The notes: generated from the letters alone by a model not told the origin. A DNA stretch of 64,000 bases from Paenibacillus pedocola (GCF_031599675.1 NZ_CP134223.1:806001-870000); one strand, 5' to 3'. Shown: positions 25,736-34,877, numbered from the stretch's first letter. A program made the numbers and translations.

Positions 25736-26587
25736 ATGGGAAGCCTCTTAGGCAAGGTGGACTGGATCGGGAGAAGCGGGCTGCTGGAGAAACTCCTGGA
25801 GGAGCAGGACGGGCTTGTCATACAGACCTTGGATCAAGGGTTTGAGGCTGAGGTGATGAAGATCGTATCCGGGCGGGAAAGCTTCGTGCTGAAACTCTGG
25901 AACAAAAGCTCCCGGCCGGATATCCGCACTCAGTTTCTTCTATTGAAGGAACTGTTTGAACGGGGGATAGCCGTCTCAGAGCCTCTGGGCTGGGGAATAG
26001 ATACTAACGGGGATCAGGTGCTGTTAACGACCTTTGACGGGACGCCCGTGAAAAAAGTGAATGCACGGAAGCTGGCGGTGCTTGCGGATATGCTGGCGAA
26101 GCTGCATCAGATCAAAGTAGAAGATTTGCAGGGGACACATCTGCCTGCCAATGATTTTATGAAGTACTTTTTCCCGGGGGTAGAAGAGTACGCCGATATC
26201 TCCCGGTTATTGATTCCCCTTGTTCAGAAGGCTCAAATGAAGCAGGAAAGCATAATACACGGCGACTTCCATATGAACAATATTGTAGAGAAGAACGGAC
26301 GCTATACGGTCATAGATTGGACGAACGGGCAGACAGGTGATCCAGGGTATGATTTTGCCTGGAGCGTTGTTCTGCTGAGCGTATATATTTCAGAGCCGTA
26401 TGCAGCAGCGTTTCGTTCCGCCTACTTACAGCGATATAATATTGGGCCGGAAAAGCTTAAGATATATGAAGCGCTGGCTGTTCTCAGATGGAGGCTGCTT
26501 CAGCGCAGCGGCGGTGTGCCTGTAAAGCAGGATACATTCCAGCGCATAACGAGTATTGCTGAACATAATCCTTTTCTGCAGGGATGA
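25736..26587 (+). CDS. Aminoglycoside phosphotransferase-fold kinase
   Basis: A 283-residue small-molecule kinase. The catalytic loop HGDFHMNNIV (about residue 178) and VIDWTNGQTGDPGYD follow the APH pattern with a Trp variant of the metal-binding Asp motif. An N-terminal lysine in 'FVLKLWNK' would bind nucleotide. It starts behind GGAAGGAGTCC, 44 bp after the double GNAT gene, and probably shares its transcript. The pair (acetyltransferase plus kinase) resembles drug-modifying sets, but neither has resistance-specific marks; sugar, choline or homoserine kinase roles are equally likely. Confidence 0.75.
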   Translation: MGSLLGKVDWIGRSGLLEKLLEEQDGLVIQTLDQGFEAEVMKIVSGRESFVLKLWNKSSRPDIRTQFLLLKELFERGIAVSEPLGWGIDTNGDQVLLTTFDGTPVKKVNARKLAVLADMLAKLHQIKVEDLQGTHLPANDFMKYFFPGVEEYADISRLLIPLVQKAQMKQESIIHGDFHMNNIVEKNGRYTVIDWTNGQTGDPGYDFAWSVVLLSVYISEPYAAAFRSAYLQRYNIGPEKLKIYEALAVLRWRLLQRSGGVPVKQDTFQRITSIAEHNPFLQG

Positions 26588-26605
26588 CGTTTGAACAAGC
26601 CAATA

Positions 26606-26646
26606 GGACTGTGCCAACTTTGACCGGGCTGGCACAGTCCTTTGTT
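26606..26646 (+). terminator. Terminator after the kinase gene
   Basis: Perfect 11-bp arms GGACTGTGCCA/TGGCACAGTCC followed by TTTGTT. It separates the kinase gene from the convergent DUF4003-like gene. Confidence 0.85.
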
Positions 26647-26669
26647 ATGCGGCAGACCTGCAAAAATTA

Positions 26670-27659
26670 TTAATTGGAAGAGGATGAGGCAGCGGCAGCC
26701 GAGGACGTGGCGGCTACGGCAATAGCTGTCTGCTGGGCGATAACAATATTGGTCAGGCTGGTGGAAAGCGCCGTCGTTAAAACACCGTTTTTCAACTCAT
26801 CGATCTGCTTATAGGCAACCAGTGCAGCCGAAAGCAGCAGCAGCTCCTGCTTGGTAATAGACCAACTGCCGAAGCCTTTTTTGGTCCGAAGCGAATCATA
26901 GGTATCCGAAATGTCCTGCACGATTGTTTCAAAGCCGATAGGCAGTAACGACAATACACCCAGTGACGAGAGGGTATATTCTTTATCAAGCCGGATGTTC
27001 CGGCTGCGGAAAGCATCCCGCAGGGCGAGGACACGGGCCGCCGCTTCCGGAGTATCTTCACCAAGCACCAGTACCTGCGTCAGCGCCTGCACGCTGTTGC
27101 CCGACAGGAATTCCGGCTTCAGTTCAGCATAGAGCTGTTCCATCCGGGCTGCACCACGTTCCGGCTCAAGATCTGACAGCGCGAGCATAGCCGCGAAGAT
27201 ATAGTCGTCCTGTCCGGTGAGAAAACGGTGGTTCGCCTTCATGCTGTCGTAGAAATGCCGTGCTCTGTCTGCCGTCCGCTGATATTGATCCGGGGTCTTA
27301 TGGGCGGCGATCTGGTAGGCAGCGACCACAAGATAATCCGAGGCCCGGAATTTCAGTCCCTTCAGCAGGTCATACACGGCAAGGGTGTCTGCCAGCAGGG
27401 CTTCCTTGCCGTCTGAAAGCGACAGCAGTGCCGCGATACAGACGGACAGGTTACCTCTGAAGGTTGAAAAGGGGCCGGTTGTGCTCTTGATCAAGTCACT
27501 GCTCCCGCGGATGGCATCTACATCCACCACTTTATTCTCTGCTGTGTACAGCAGGGCAGCCAAACGGTTGATCTGCCCGCTTTTCCAGGCAAAAGCCTTC
27601 TTGATGGTCTGTGTATTCTGGGCGAATAATTCAAGCCTTGCTTCAAACTGCGCTTTCAT
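26670..27659 (-). CDS. DUF4003-like protein
   Basis: A 329-residue, mostly helical soluble protein that resembles the DUF4003 family of Bacilli; the function is unknown. It begins 'MKAQFEARLELFAQNTQ', contains the segment 'FRASDYLVVAAYQIAA' and ends in an Ala/Ser-rich tail. The ATG at 27659 is chosen over a start 45 bases upstream because AGAGGAGC lies in front of it. There is no signal peptide or membrane segment. It is transcribed alone, convergent with the kinase gene. Confidence 0.65.
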   Translation of the reverse strand: MKAQFEARLELFAQNTQTIKKAFAWKSGQINRLAALLYTAENKVVDVDAIRGSSDLIKSTTGPFSTFRGNLSVCIAALLSLSDGKEALLADTLAVYDLLKGLKFRASDYLVVAAYQIAAHKTPDQYQRTADRARHFYDSMKANHRFLTGQDDYIFAAMLALSDLEPERGAARMEQLYAELKPEFLSGNSVQALTQVLVLGEDTPEAAARVLALRDAFRSRNIRLDKEYTLSSLGVLSLLPIGFETIVQDISDTYDSLRTKKGFGSWSITKQELLLLSAALVAYKQIDELKNGVLTTALSTSLTNIVIAQQTAIAVAATSSAAAASSSSN

Positions 27660-27770
27660 TATAGAGCTCCTCTCATCAGCCGGGTATAGTCTCACATAGA
27701 TCATTTTACTATAATTAACCAGCAGACATTCAAAAAAATGGAAGGCTGTATTCTGCGATGATAGTAACTA

Positions 27771-27798
27771 GGACCCTCGAAGGATGAGGGTTCTTTTT
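27771..27798 (+). terminator. Terminator-like hairpin without an obvious gene
   Basis: Arms GGACCCTC/GAGGGTTC followed by CTTTTT on the plus strand. The nearest upstream gene runs leftward and starts at 27659, so it is unclear what transcript this hairpin ends. A TATAAT at 27710-27715 could begin a small RNA, but no good -35 is seen. Confidence 0.5.
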
Positions 27799-27802
27799 GT
27801 TG

Positions 27803-27845
27803 TGTCGAAGTTTGTCATTTTCTTGTCATTGGAGGTATATATACT
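27803..27845 (+). promoter_or_regulatory. Direct-repeat promoter element, copy 1
   Basis: TGTCGAAG precedes two TTGTCA hexamers at 27812-27817 and 27823-27828, an 11-bp period. After 11 further bases comes TATACT (27840-27845). The region 27803-27831 is nearly identical to 32429-32457 before the SLH lipoprotein gene, with the same distance to the -10. A normal -35 at 17 bp is absent. This is the geometry of an activator such as an OmpR- or SARP-type protein. Confidence 0.7.
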
Positions 27846-27896
27846 GGTCTTTAGTAACGTTTTTAAATAATAAAATTTTAGGAGTGAGGTATTCAG

Positions 27897-30347
27897 ATGG
27901 TAGGAAGCAATACAAAAAGCAAGCCGGGCTTCATGCAAACGATATCCAAGATGATGGCGGTCATTATTACGGCTACTACAGTTTTTACTGTATCACCCGG
28001 CAAGAGTCAGGCCACACCCCTTATTTCACCGGTAACTTCGGCAACGGCTGAAGTAGGCAGCAGCAATACCGCAATCACCGTAACTTTTAATACTTATGCG
28101 ATTCCGGCTACTGATCTGGCTGATTTAAAGTCGGACATTCAAATTGAACGTTCGGGTTCCGGCTCTTTTGTAGACCTTTCTGCCGATAACGCAGGTAATG
28201 AGATTAGTATGAACGCTGACGGCGAACTTGTTATAACCTTGAATACCGCGCTCACAGGTTCATCTAACAGCATCAATGTTGCTGCCGGCGCTGTGATGAA
28301 TGAGGACGAGGTTCCTTCGGATACTGACATCACGGTTAACAATATCTCTGCACTGGACATCACTCCTCCTGCATATACCGGCTCTACCTCCAATCAAGGG
28401 CGCTCCGTGTACCTGAACTTTGATGAGGATTTCACGATCAATGCTCCGGATGGCGCAGATGAAGAGCAGGCCCAGGCTTACCTGGCCGGTCAATTGGGCG
28501 TAGCAGCGGATGGGAAGAATTTCGTGCCTGTTACAGCGCAGCAAGCCTCGGTGTACCAGAACGGCTCCAGACAAATCTACCTGAATTATGACAACAACAT
28601 GAAGGTTATTCTGGGAAGCCATACCGTGATTCGCATTGCTGCCGGCACACTGAAGGATGCAGCAGGCAACCTGAATGAAGAAATGAATCTGCAGGTGAGT
28701 CCGCCGGTCATTCAAAGCGCTTCGGTCAGCGGGGGCAATCATGATGTAACGATCACTTTTGATAAAGATGTATTTGATAACTCCGGCGATTCGCTGAAGA
28801 ACTATATCTATCTGGTAAAAGGAACGAATGACAGCTGGAAGGGATTAGTCGCCCAAGATACCGTGTCCATTGATTCCGGGAAGCTGACGATCCATTTTGC
28901 AGAAGCGCTGTCCGGAACTGACAGTCAAGTTGTAATCAATGGCGGCGCTCTGAAGGATGTTTACGGAAACATTCAAAATGATGCTCAGGCTACGGCTCTA
29001 ATTGAAGCAGATGCTTCCGACCTCGACCCGGCTCCTGCGGATACTACAGCGCCTAAGTTCTTGTACTACTATCTTTCGAATGATAAACAGGAGCTGAATT
29101 TTGTCTTTAATGAAGATGTATTCAATGCAAGAGCGGATGTAGCAAGCTTCCTGCAGAATGTGCAGTGGTACAACCCTAATACCTACAATTGGCAATATGC
29201 TCTTCCGTCGGATACAGCGGTAACCTTTACGGCAAAGGTAGCAACCCTGCATTTCGCAGCGCCGCTCACAGGGTCTCAGTACTACTTCTATATTTACCCT
29301 AATCATTTCCAGGATGCCGCCGGTAATGTGCTGACGGATTATATCAATACGAATTGGCTGTATCCGCAGCAGAACTCGGGAATTACTTTAAACGGCGGGT
29401 ATTTCTCCCATAGCGGCCGTTACCTCAGCCTGCAGTTTAATTCCAATACAGCGCTTGTGGATCGGACGCTTGTGGATGGAGTATCCCGTTTGAATGAGTA
29501 TATTACTATTTCTACAGATCACGGTGTAACTTATAAAGCTCTGGATGCGCAGGATGTTGTATACGTTCATGAGAACACCATCAACATGGTCTTTCATGAA
29601 GCGAAGCAGAATGGTTCAGTCCGAGTTAAAATCGCTGCGGATGCAGTAAGCGATACCTACGATATGATCCGTAACGGGGAAGTTGAACAGGAGATTGCTT
29701 ATAATACGCCTGACATTACCGGGTATTTCTTCAGCAATACAGCAAGTGAGTTCACATATGCAGATAATGCAGCCTGGAGAGAGCATGTGAGAGTGATCCG
29801 GGTGTACGACAATACTATTGATGTATACAGACAATTGGACAGCTCGGAGTATTCGCTCAGTGAAGGAAAGCTGACCTTTGCAAAGGGTGTTTTCCAGACA
29901 GGACATGATTATGAGGTTATGGTAGACGCTGAAGGCTACAGCAGCCAATATTTTGAAGGGTATACCTATAAATCTTCAGAAGTGTTCTATATGACTGCAC
30001 CGGCAGTGACTGTAGACAATGGAATTTCGGCAAGCATTAATATATTCAACAATGCCTACCAGGAGTATGTGATGGGGAACCAGACAGTAATCTTCGAGCT
30101 GTTCGACGGCTCTACGCCGGTGAGTATCGTTGCTGCGAATCTAAAAGTAAACACAGGCAGCTATTCTGCCAGCTTCAATGTCAGCGATGCGGATACGAAT
30201 CCGAATTATACAGTAAAAGCGTATGTGGTGAGCAAGTACAGTAGTAACTATACGGATCTTGGACTGAACCTGGCTACCGTTAAGACTCAGCTTGAGCTGG
30301 ATCAGGCCATTCTTAATACTGAGACTAACAAAAATAATAATGACTAG
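27897..30347 (+). CDS. Secreted protein with Ig-like (SwmB/Big-type) repeats
   Basis: An 816-residue exported protein. The signal peptide spans about residues 13-40 (ending near 'GKSQA'). After this come several repeats of about 100-115 residues with the pattern 'ITFDKDVF...', 'IxGGALKDxxGN', typical of the SwmB/Big_5-type beta-sandwich domains found in S-layer-associated proteins. No SLH domain, lipobox or LPXTG is present, so attachment must be indirect. The start follows AGGAGTGAGG. It is the first gene of a two-gene unit with the SLH protein whose start lies 28 bp beyond its stop, behind the direct-repeat promoter. Likely a surface or matrix component. Confidence 0.75.
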   Translation: MVGSNTKSKPGFMQTISKMMAVIITATTVFTVSPGKSQATPLISPVTSATAEVGSSNTAITVTFNTYAIPATDLADLKSDIQIERSGSGSFVDLSADNAGNEISMNADGELVITLNTALTGSSNSINVAAGAVMNEDEVPSDTDITVNNISALDITPPAYTGSTSNQGRSVYLNFDEDFTINAPDGADEEQAQAYLAGQLGVAADGKNFVPVTAQQASVYQNGSRQIYLNYDNNMKVILGSHTVIRIAAGTLKDAAGNLNEEMNLQVSPPVIQSASVSGGNHDVTITFDKDVFDNSGDSLKNYIYLVKGTNDSWKGLVAQDTVSIDSGKLTIHFAEALSGTDSQVVINGGALKDVYGNIQNDAQATALIEADASDLDPAPADTTAPKFLYYYLSNDKQELNFVFNEDVFNARADVASFLQNVQWYNPNTYNWQYALPSDTAVTFTAKVATLHFAAPLTGSQYYFYIYPNHFQDAAGNVLTDYINTNWLYPQQNSGITLNGGYFSHSGRYLSLQFNSNTALVDRTLVDGVSRLNEYITISTDHGVTYKALDAQDVVYVHENTINMVFHEAKQNGSVRVKIAADAVSDTYDMIRNGEVEQEIAYNTPDITGYFFSNTASEFTYADNAAWREHVRVIRVYDNTIDVYRQLDSSEYSLSEGKLTFAKGVFQTGHDYEVMVDAEGYSSQYFEGYTYKSSEVFYMTAPAVTVDNGISASINIFNNAYQEYVMGNQTVIFELFDGSTPVSIVAANLKVNTGSYSASFNVSDADTNPNYTVKAYVVSKYSSNYTDLGLNLATVKTQLELDQAILNTETNKNNND

Positions 30348-30375
30348 AATCGGAAGAAAGCGGGGGAATGTCAAA

Positions 30376-32250
30376 GTGAAGTTACGCATGTTAAGTATGA
30401 CGCTGATCGTAGCGCTGTGTATATCGCTTGTACCTGCTGCGGTATTTGCAGCCAGCGCGGCGGTTACGTTAAATCCGGTAGCTTCTGTAGAGACTGGCGG
30501 TACTGTGGTGATTACAGGCACATCGACGCTGGACGAAGTGATTATCCAAGTGCTGCGTCCGGTAAAAAGCACGGTCTTCTATGATATCGTTCAGGTCAGC
30601 GGCGGACAGTTCAGCAGCACCTTCACCTTGGGGAAAGCTGAAGCAGCCGGAACATATAAGGTGACAGCCGGACAAGGCAATCAGGTAGCTACAGCCGATT
30701 TGATTGTAAAAGCGGCAGCTACGGGTACTGGGAGCGGCGATGGGAACGGTACCGGAAATGGTGGCGGAACCGGCAGCGGTGGCGGAACCGATCCGGGCGG
30801 TGAAACCGGCGGAGGAACGGATACAGGAAATGGAACAGGCAGTGGATCAGGCAGTGGTACAGGTAACGGTACAGGTAACGGTACAGGTAACGGTACAGGC
30901 ACTATCACTGTCGGCAGCGGTGGCGTGACTACCGGAACAATCACCACACCGGGAACCCCCATAACTCCACCGGCAACGAATGCGGTGCCGGTCAAAGTGG
31001 ACACGGGCAAGAATACAGCGGTATCTGCAGTATCAGCGAATGGTGTGGTAACGGCTACCGTTACTCAAGACGCTGCGGCTCTGGCGGAGGCTCTAACAGC
31101 TGCGGCGAAGCAGGATAATCATGGAGCAGCACCGATTGTTTTTGTAGCTTATAATAATCCAGCCGGTGAAGGGGTTCAGTTTAAGCTTCCGGCTTCTGTA
31201 CTGGCAGCTGCAGCCTTGAATGCGCCGAATACGATTATCTCCCTGCAAACCAACGACGGGGAATATTCACTGCCGCTCAGCGTGCTCAATTTTGCGGCGA
31301 TTGCGCAGAGCTTAAGCACAGCAACGGCAGACTTAAGTATTCAGGTGAATATTTCTCCGGCAGCGTCAGACCTGAACAGCAAGATTCAGCGTGACGCGCA
31401 GGGAATTGCTGCTTCCCAGACCGGAGCTGCAATTGACTTTTCGGTTACAGCCTCCGGGAACGGTACAACGATTGAGCTGAACCATTTTGGCTCCACTTAT
31501 CTGGAGCGGAGTATGGTGATTACGGCTCCGGTCGATAAGACCCGCGCAACAGTCGTTCTGTACGATGATTCCACTGGTCAGTTTTCCTTCGTGCCGGCTG
31601 TATTTAACAAGCAGGCAAACGGCTCCACAAAGGTAACCTTCAAGCGGAACGGCAACAGCATTTATACGGTGCTTACCGCGAGCCGTACGTTCGGTGATAT
31701 CAGCAAACACTGGGCCCGGGCGGATATCGAGCTGCTGGCGTCCAAGCTGATTGTAAATGGTTCCACATCCAGTGAATTTACTCCGGACAGCAGCATTACA
31801 AGAGCTGAATTTGCAGCTCTGCTGGTCCGTTCGCTGGGGCTGACACCGGATGCTGCCTCGGCGGCGTTCACAGATGTCAAAGAAGGCGACTGGTACGCCG
31901 GTTCCATCGGTGCTGCTGTGCAGGCCAAGCTGGTGGATGGCTTCCAGGACCATAGCTTTAGACCAACTGAGACGATTACCCGCGAACAAATGGCGGTCAT
32001 GATCTCGAGAGCCATCGGCGCTGCTGGGAAGGCAAGCGGTGCTGCAGGTAATCCGGATGAACTGCTGGCAGGTTTCACAGACAAAGCTGCAATCGGCAGC
32101 TGGGCACAGGCTGCTGTAGCCCAGGCTGTAGAGGCGAAGATCATCACAGGTATGACCTCAGCAACCTTTGTTCCTTCAGCCAAAGCCAGCCGGGCACAGG
32201 CCGCTGTGATGCTGACACGGCTGCTGCAATATACCGGATTTGTGAACTAA
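30376..32250 (+). CDS. SLH-domain surface protein
   Basis: A 624-residue wall-attached protein. The signal peptide ends near 'AAVFA' (about residue 26). A small beta domain is followed by a Gly/Thr/Asn/Ser-rich linker (about 115-195) and a middle domain. Three S-layer homology repeats end the protein (beginning at 'FGDISKHWA', 'AFTDVKEGDW' and 'GFTDKAAIGSWA'), each with the TRAE/TREQ/SRAQ signature. SLH triplets bind pyruvylated cell-wall polysaccharide. The GTG at 30376 is preferred because GCGGGGGA lies before it; an ATG at 30340 overlaps the upstream stop but has no ribosome site. It probably anchors the upstream Ig-like protein or acts beside it. Confidence 0.85.
   Translation: MKLRMLSMTLIVALCISLVPAAVFAASAAVTLNPVASVETGGTVVITGTSTLDEVIIQVLRPVKSTVFYDIVQVSGGQFSSTFTLGKAEAAGTYKVTAGQGNQVATADLIVKAAATGTGSGDGNGTGNGGGTGSGGGTDPGGETGGGTDTGNGTGSGSGSGTGNGTGNGTGNGTGTITVGSGGVTTGTITTPGTPITPPATNAVPVKVDTGKNTAVSAVSANGVVTATVTQDAAALAEALTAAAKQDNHGAAPIVFVAYNNPAGEGVQFKLPASVLAAAALNAPNTIISLQTNDGEYSLPLSVLNFAAIAQSLSTATADLSIQVNISPAASDLNSKIQRDAQGIAASQTGAAIDFSVTASGNGTTIELNHFGSTYLERSMVITAPVDKTRATVVLYDDSTGQFSFVPAVFNKQANGSTKVTFKRNGNSIYTVLTASRTFGDISKHWARADIELLASKLIVNGSTSSEFTPDSSITRAEFAALLVRSLGLTPDAASAAFTDVKEGDWYAGSIGAAVQAKLVDGFQDHSFRPTETITREQMAVMISRAIGAAGKASGAAGNPDELLAGFTDKAAIGSWAQAAVAQAVEAKIITGMTSATFVPSAKASRAQAAVMLTRLLQYTGFVN
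30856..30899 (+). repeat. 12-bp tandem repeat in linker
   Basis: GGTACAGGTAAC repeated about 3.7 times without change. It encodes GTGN units in the SLH protein's linker, and the identity of the copies suggests recent slippage. Confidence 0.9.
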
Positions 32251-32266
32251 GACGTTTATTAGAGAG

Positions 32267-32304
32267 ACAGCTGCTTCAAGGTCCATTGAAGCAGCTGTTT
32301 TTTT
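32267..32304 (+). terminator. Terminator of the first SLH operon
   Basis: Perfect 13-bp arms (ACAGCTGCTTCAA/TTGAAGCAGCTGT) and a run of seven T. Confidence 0.95.
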
Positions 32305-32428
32305 GTTGTATAGGAGGTAGAAAAACCTTTCATTCCACATAGATAGGTCAATCTGGCTCTTGGTATGTTGCTCGATTGGTCCAGCGGGCTACTTTATTCT
32401 GTCAATCGGTTGTAATGTGGTCACTACT

Positions 32429-32471
32429 TGTCGAAGTTTGTCATTATCTTGTCATTGAAGGAAGCTATAAT
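32429..32471 (+). promoter_or_regulatory. Direct-repeat promoter element, copy 2
   Basis: TGTCGAAG, then TTGTCA at 32438-32443 and 32449-32454, then 11 bases and TATAAT (32466-32471). The block differs from copy 1 at only two positions over about 32 bases, while the sequence around it is unrelated. The conserved piece therefore looks like a regulator binding site rather than a chance duplication of a gene start. Confidence 0.7.
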
Positions 32472-32517
32472 TATTTAAAATATAAGCATTGAGAAATTGA
32501 AGGGATGAACAGGACAA

Positions 32518-34785
32518 ATGAAAAAGTCTTCATTAGGGAAACTGGGCTTGGTCTCAACTCTGGTTATCATGTTGTTAAGCGGCTGTGTGGTTAGTACAAA
32601 CTTAGTCACCGTTAACCTGCCAAGCGACAAACCGGATGCTTCGGAGCATTTATTCTTAAGATATTCAGACGGAAGTGTGATCCAAGTGCCGGATGATACA
32701 GGGACAGGCTCTATTGCGGTCAACACGGATCCCGGCAAAACGATTGTTGGCGGATACACGACGGACAATGTGGTAAGCTGGGTTCCAGTCTTATCGTATG
32801 GCTCCTCTACTGTCAATGTGAGCGGATTTGCAGCCCACAAACCGGTATTAGCCGCAGATCACGTTGCATTGTTTCAGGCACCGGCTGTGGCGGACAGCGC
32901 GTATCCGGGATATATCAACGTAACCTTTGCAGTCTACGGAACAAATGACGAGCTTGTTGACGGACAGACGGAGATATTTGCCCATGCTGCAGACCGGAAT
33001 CTGATTTTCTATAATACGGACCCCTATGACACTATACCTTTCAAGAGTACAGAGTCCAGAGAGGGCTTCTCCTCCTTCACGGTGGATGGGAAGGTAACCT
33101 TCCTGATCAAATCGGATACCGTGGATATTAAGACACCGATTTCACTCTATTCTGGTGCGAAACTGCTTGCCGATAATGTATTCCATAAGGTAACCGGCAT
33201 TTCGGTGAGCAGCACCGGAGAGGTGTATTCTGTACAAACCGGTGAAACCTTGTCCATGAGCGCTGAGGTATTGCCGGCAGATGCCATCAATCCGGGTGTC
33301 ATCTGGTCTGTGGGTAACGGAACGGGTTCGGCGGTAATTGATGAGACAAGTGGTGAGCTTACTGCAGGAGAACCAGGTACAGTAATGGTTACAGCCACAG
33401 CTACTGACGGCACCGGCGTAACAGGCAGTGTGGAGGTTACCATTACTGCTGCTCCGACCGAGGCGCCAACTGAAGCACCGGCCGCGACCCCGACAGTAGC
33501 GCCGACCGAGGCGCCAACCGATGCTCCGGCCGCGACCCCGACAGTAGCACCGACAGTAGCACCGACCGAGGCGCCGACTGATGCCCCTGCCGCGACCCCG
33601 ACGGTAGCGCCGACCGAGGCGCCAACCGATGCTCCTGCCGCGACCCCGACGGTAGCGCCGACCGAGGCGCCAACCGATGCTCCAGCCGCGACCCCGACGG
33701 TAGCGCCGACGGAGGCGCCAACGGATGCGCCGGCCGCGACCCCGACAGTAGCGCCGACACCTGTCTCTATCGCGGTTTCAGCGATCACAATATCCGGCGT
33801 TTCTCCGGTAACCGTGGGGCATTTCATTCAATTGAATCAGGCTGTTGTTCCAGCGGATGCAACGAACCAGAGCATTGTATGGTCTATAGAGAACGGAACT
33901 GGTACAGCTACAATTAGTGCAAGCGGATTGTTAACAGGAATCTCTGCAGGTATGGTTACTGTTAAAGCTGCAGCAGCAGACGGTTCAGGTGTATATGGCA
34001 CGACAGCTATTGAGGTTGTAGCGTCCAGCTCGAATAGCGGCGGTACGCCTGCGGCAACACCGTCCGCCAGCCCGTCCGCAACACAATCTGCAGCCCCTTC
34101 GCCGACAGCTTCAGCCGCACCGGCTGCCGGTGGCGCTGCTAAATTTGCCAATAATGTAGTTCAGCTTGAAACGGTACTGTCAGGCTTCAACCAAAAAGTA
34201 GAATTGGCTAACGCCAATCCATCTCCGGTGTCATTCACAGACATCTCCACCCATTGGGCGGACTTGACGGTAGAAACCTTCGTGAAGCTGGGGATTGTCC
34301 AAGGTTATGAGGATGGAGGATTCCATCCGGATGCCGGTATGACCCGTGCAGAGTTTGCTGCTGTCATTGCCAGGGTGTTCGAATTGCCACGCAGCGGAAG
34401 CAGCAGCACATTAAGCGATATTTCCGGACATTGGGCGGAAGCAGCGATTTCATCCCTGAAGGAAAAAGGTCTTGTCTCCGGTTACCAGAATGGCACGTTC
34501 AAGCCGAATGCCGAAATCAGCCGTGCAGAGATTATCGCGGTCATTGCTAAGATCGTTGATATGAGCGGTGTTGATGTCCCGGCAGCCGCTACTTTCCAGG
34601 ATATCGGAAACACATGGAACCAGGATGAGATCCGGCAGGCGGCAGCTGCAGGGATTATCAGCGGTGCCGGCAGTGGAGAGTTTCTTCCGGCCAAGCAGGC
34701 ATCCCGCGCAGAAGCTTTGACGATTGTTCTGCACGTACTGCAGCTTAATCCGGAGCTCAAGGCTCTTTTGGAAACTCTGAAATAA
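32518..34785 (+). CDS. SLH-domain lipoprotein with Big_2 domains
   Basis: A 755-residue surface protein with two means of attachment. The signal peptide ends in LLSGC (lipidated Cys23), and three SLH repeats end the protein (from 'FTDISTHWADLTVETFVK', 'LSDISGHWAEAAISSLKE' and 'FQDIGNTWNQDEIRQAAA'). In between are an N-terminal beta region, two Big_2 Ig-like domains (about 225-305 and 420-500), and a Pro/Thr/Ala linker of near-identical 16-residue units separating them. A lipidated protein that also binds wall polysaccharide would bridge membrane and wall. It is controlled by direct-repeat element copy 2 and followed by a terminator, then by a kinase-regulator pair. Confidence 0.85.
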   Translation: MKKSSLGKLGLVSTLVIMLLSGCVVSTNLVTVNLPSDKPDASEHLFLRYSDGSVIQVPDDTGTGSIAVNTDPGKTIVGGYTTDNVVSWVPVLSYGSSTVNVSGFAAHKPVLAADHVALFQAPAVADSAYPGYINVTFAVYGTNDELVDGQTEIFAHAADRNLIFYNTDPYDTIPFKSTESREGFSSFTVDGKVTFLIKSDTVDIKTPISLYSGAKLLADNVFHKVTGISVSSTGEVYSVQTGETLSMSAEVLPADAINPGVIWSVGNGTGSAVIDETSGELTAGEPGTVMVTATATDGTGVTGSVEVTITAAPTEAPTEAPAATPTVAPTEAPTDAPAATPTVAPTVAPTEAPTDAPAATPTVAPTEAPTDAPAATPTVAPTEAPTDAPAATPTVAPTEAPTDAPAATPTVAPTPVSIAVSAITISGVSPVTVGHFIQLNQAVVPADATNQSIVWSIENGTGTATISASGLLTGISAGMVTVKAAAADGSGVYGTTAIEVVASSSNSGGTPAATPSASPSATQSAAPSPTASAAPAAGGAAKFANNVVQLETVLSGFNQKVELANANPSPVSFTDISTHWADLTVETFVKLGIVQGYEDGGFHPDAGMTRAEFAAVIARVFELPRSGSSSTLSDISGHWAEAAISSLKEKGLVSGYQNGTFKPNAEISRAEIIAVIAKIVDMSGVDVPAAATFQDIGNTWNQDEIRQAAAAGIISGAGSGEFLPAKQASRAEALTIVLHVLQLNPELKALLETLK
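33481..33756 (+). repeat. 48-bp minisatellite in SLH lipoprotein
   Basis: Five units and a partial sixth encode AATPTVAPTEAPTDAP. Units start at 33481, 33529, 33589, 33637, 33685 and 33733. The second unit is 60 bp because a 12-bp piece (TVAP) is doubled. Copies differ only at a few third positions, so the array is young and prone to change in copy number. All units keep frame. Confidence 0.95.
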
Positions 34786-34837
34786 GCACAAACAGACATT
34801 CATACAGGCGCCTGAAGCGGCGTCTCTATACAATTGC

Positions 34838-34877
34838 AAGCCGGCTTCGCCTATAATGGCGAAAGTTGGCTTTTTTT
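34838..34877 (+). terminator. Terminator of the SLH lipoprotein gene
   Basis: AAGCC...TTCGCC pairs with GGCGAA...GGCTT around a TATAAT loop, followed by seven T. It separates the lipoprotein transcript from the two-component genes. Confidence 0.8.

Noticed and set aside
33147..33827. Long antisense frames of 226 and 105 codons over the SLH lipoprotein gene
   Set aside because: They arise from the minisatellite's GC-rich, stop-free complement; there is no ribosome site and the translations are low-complexity Val/Gly/Ala/Ser repeats.
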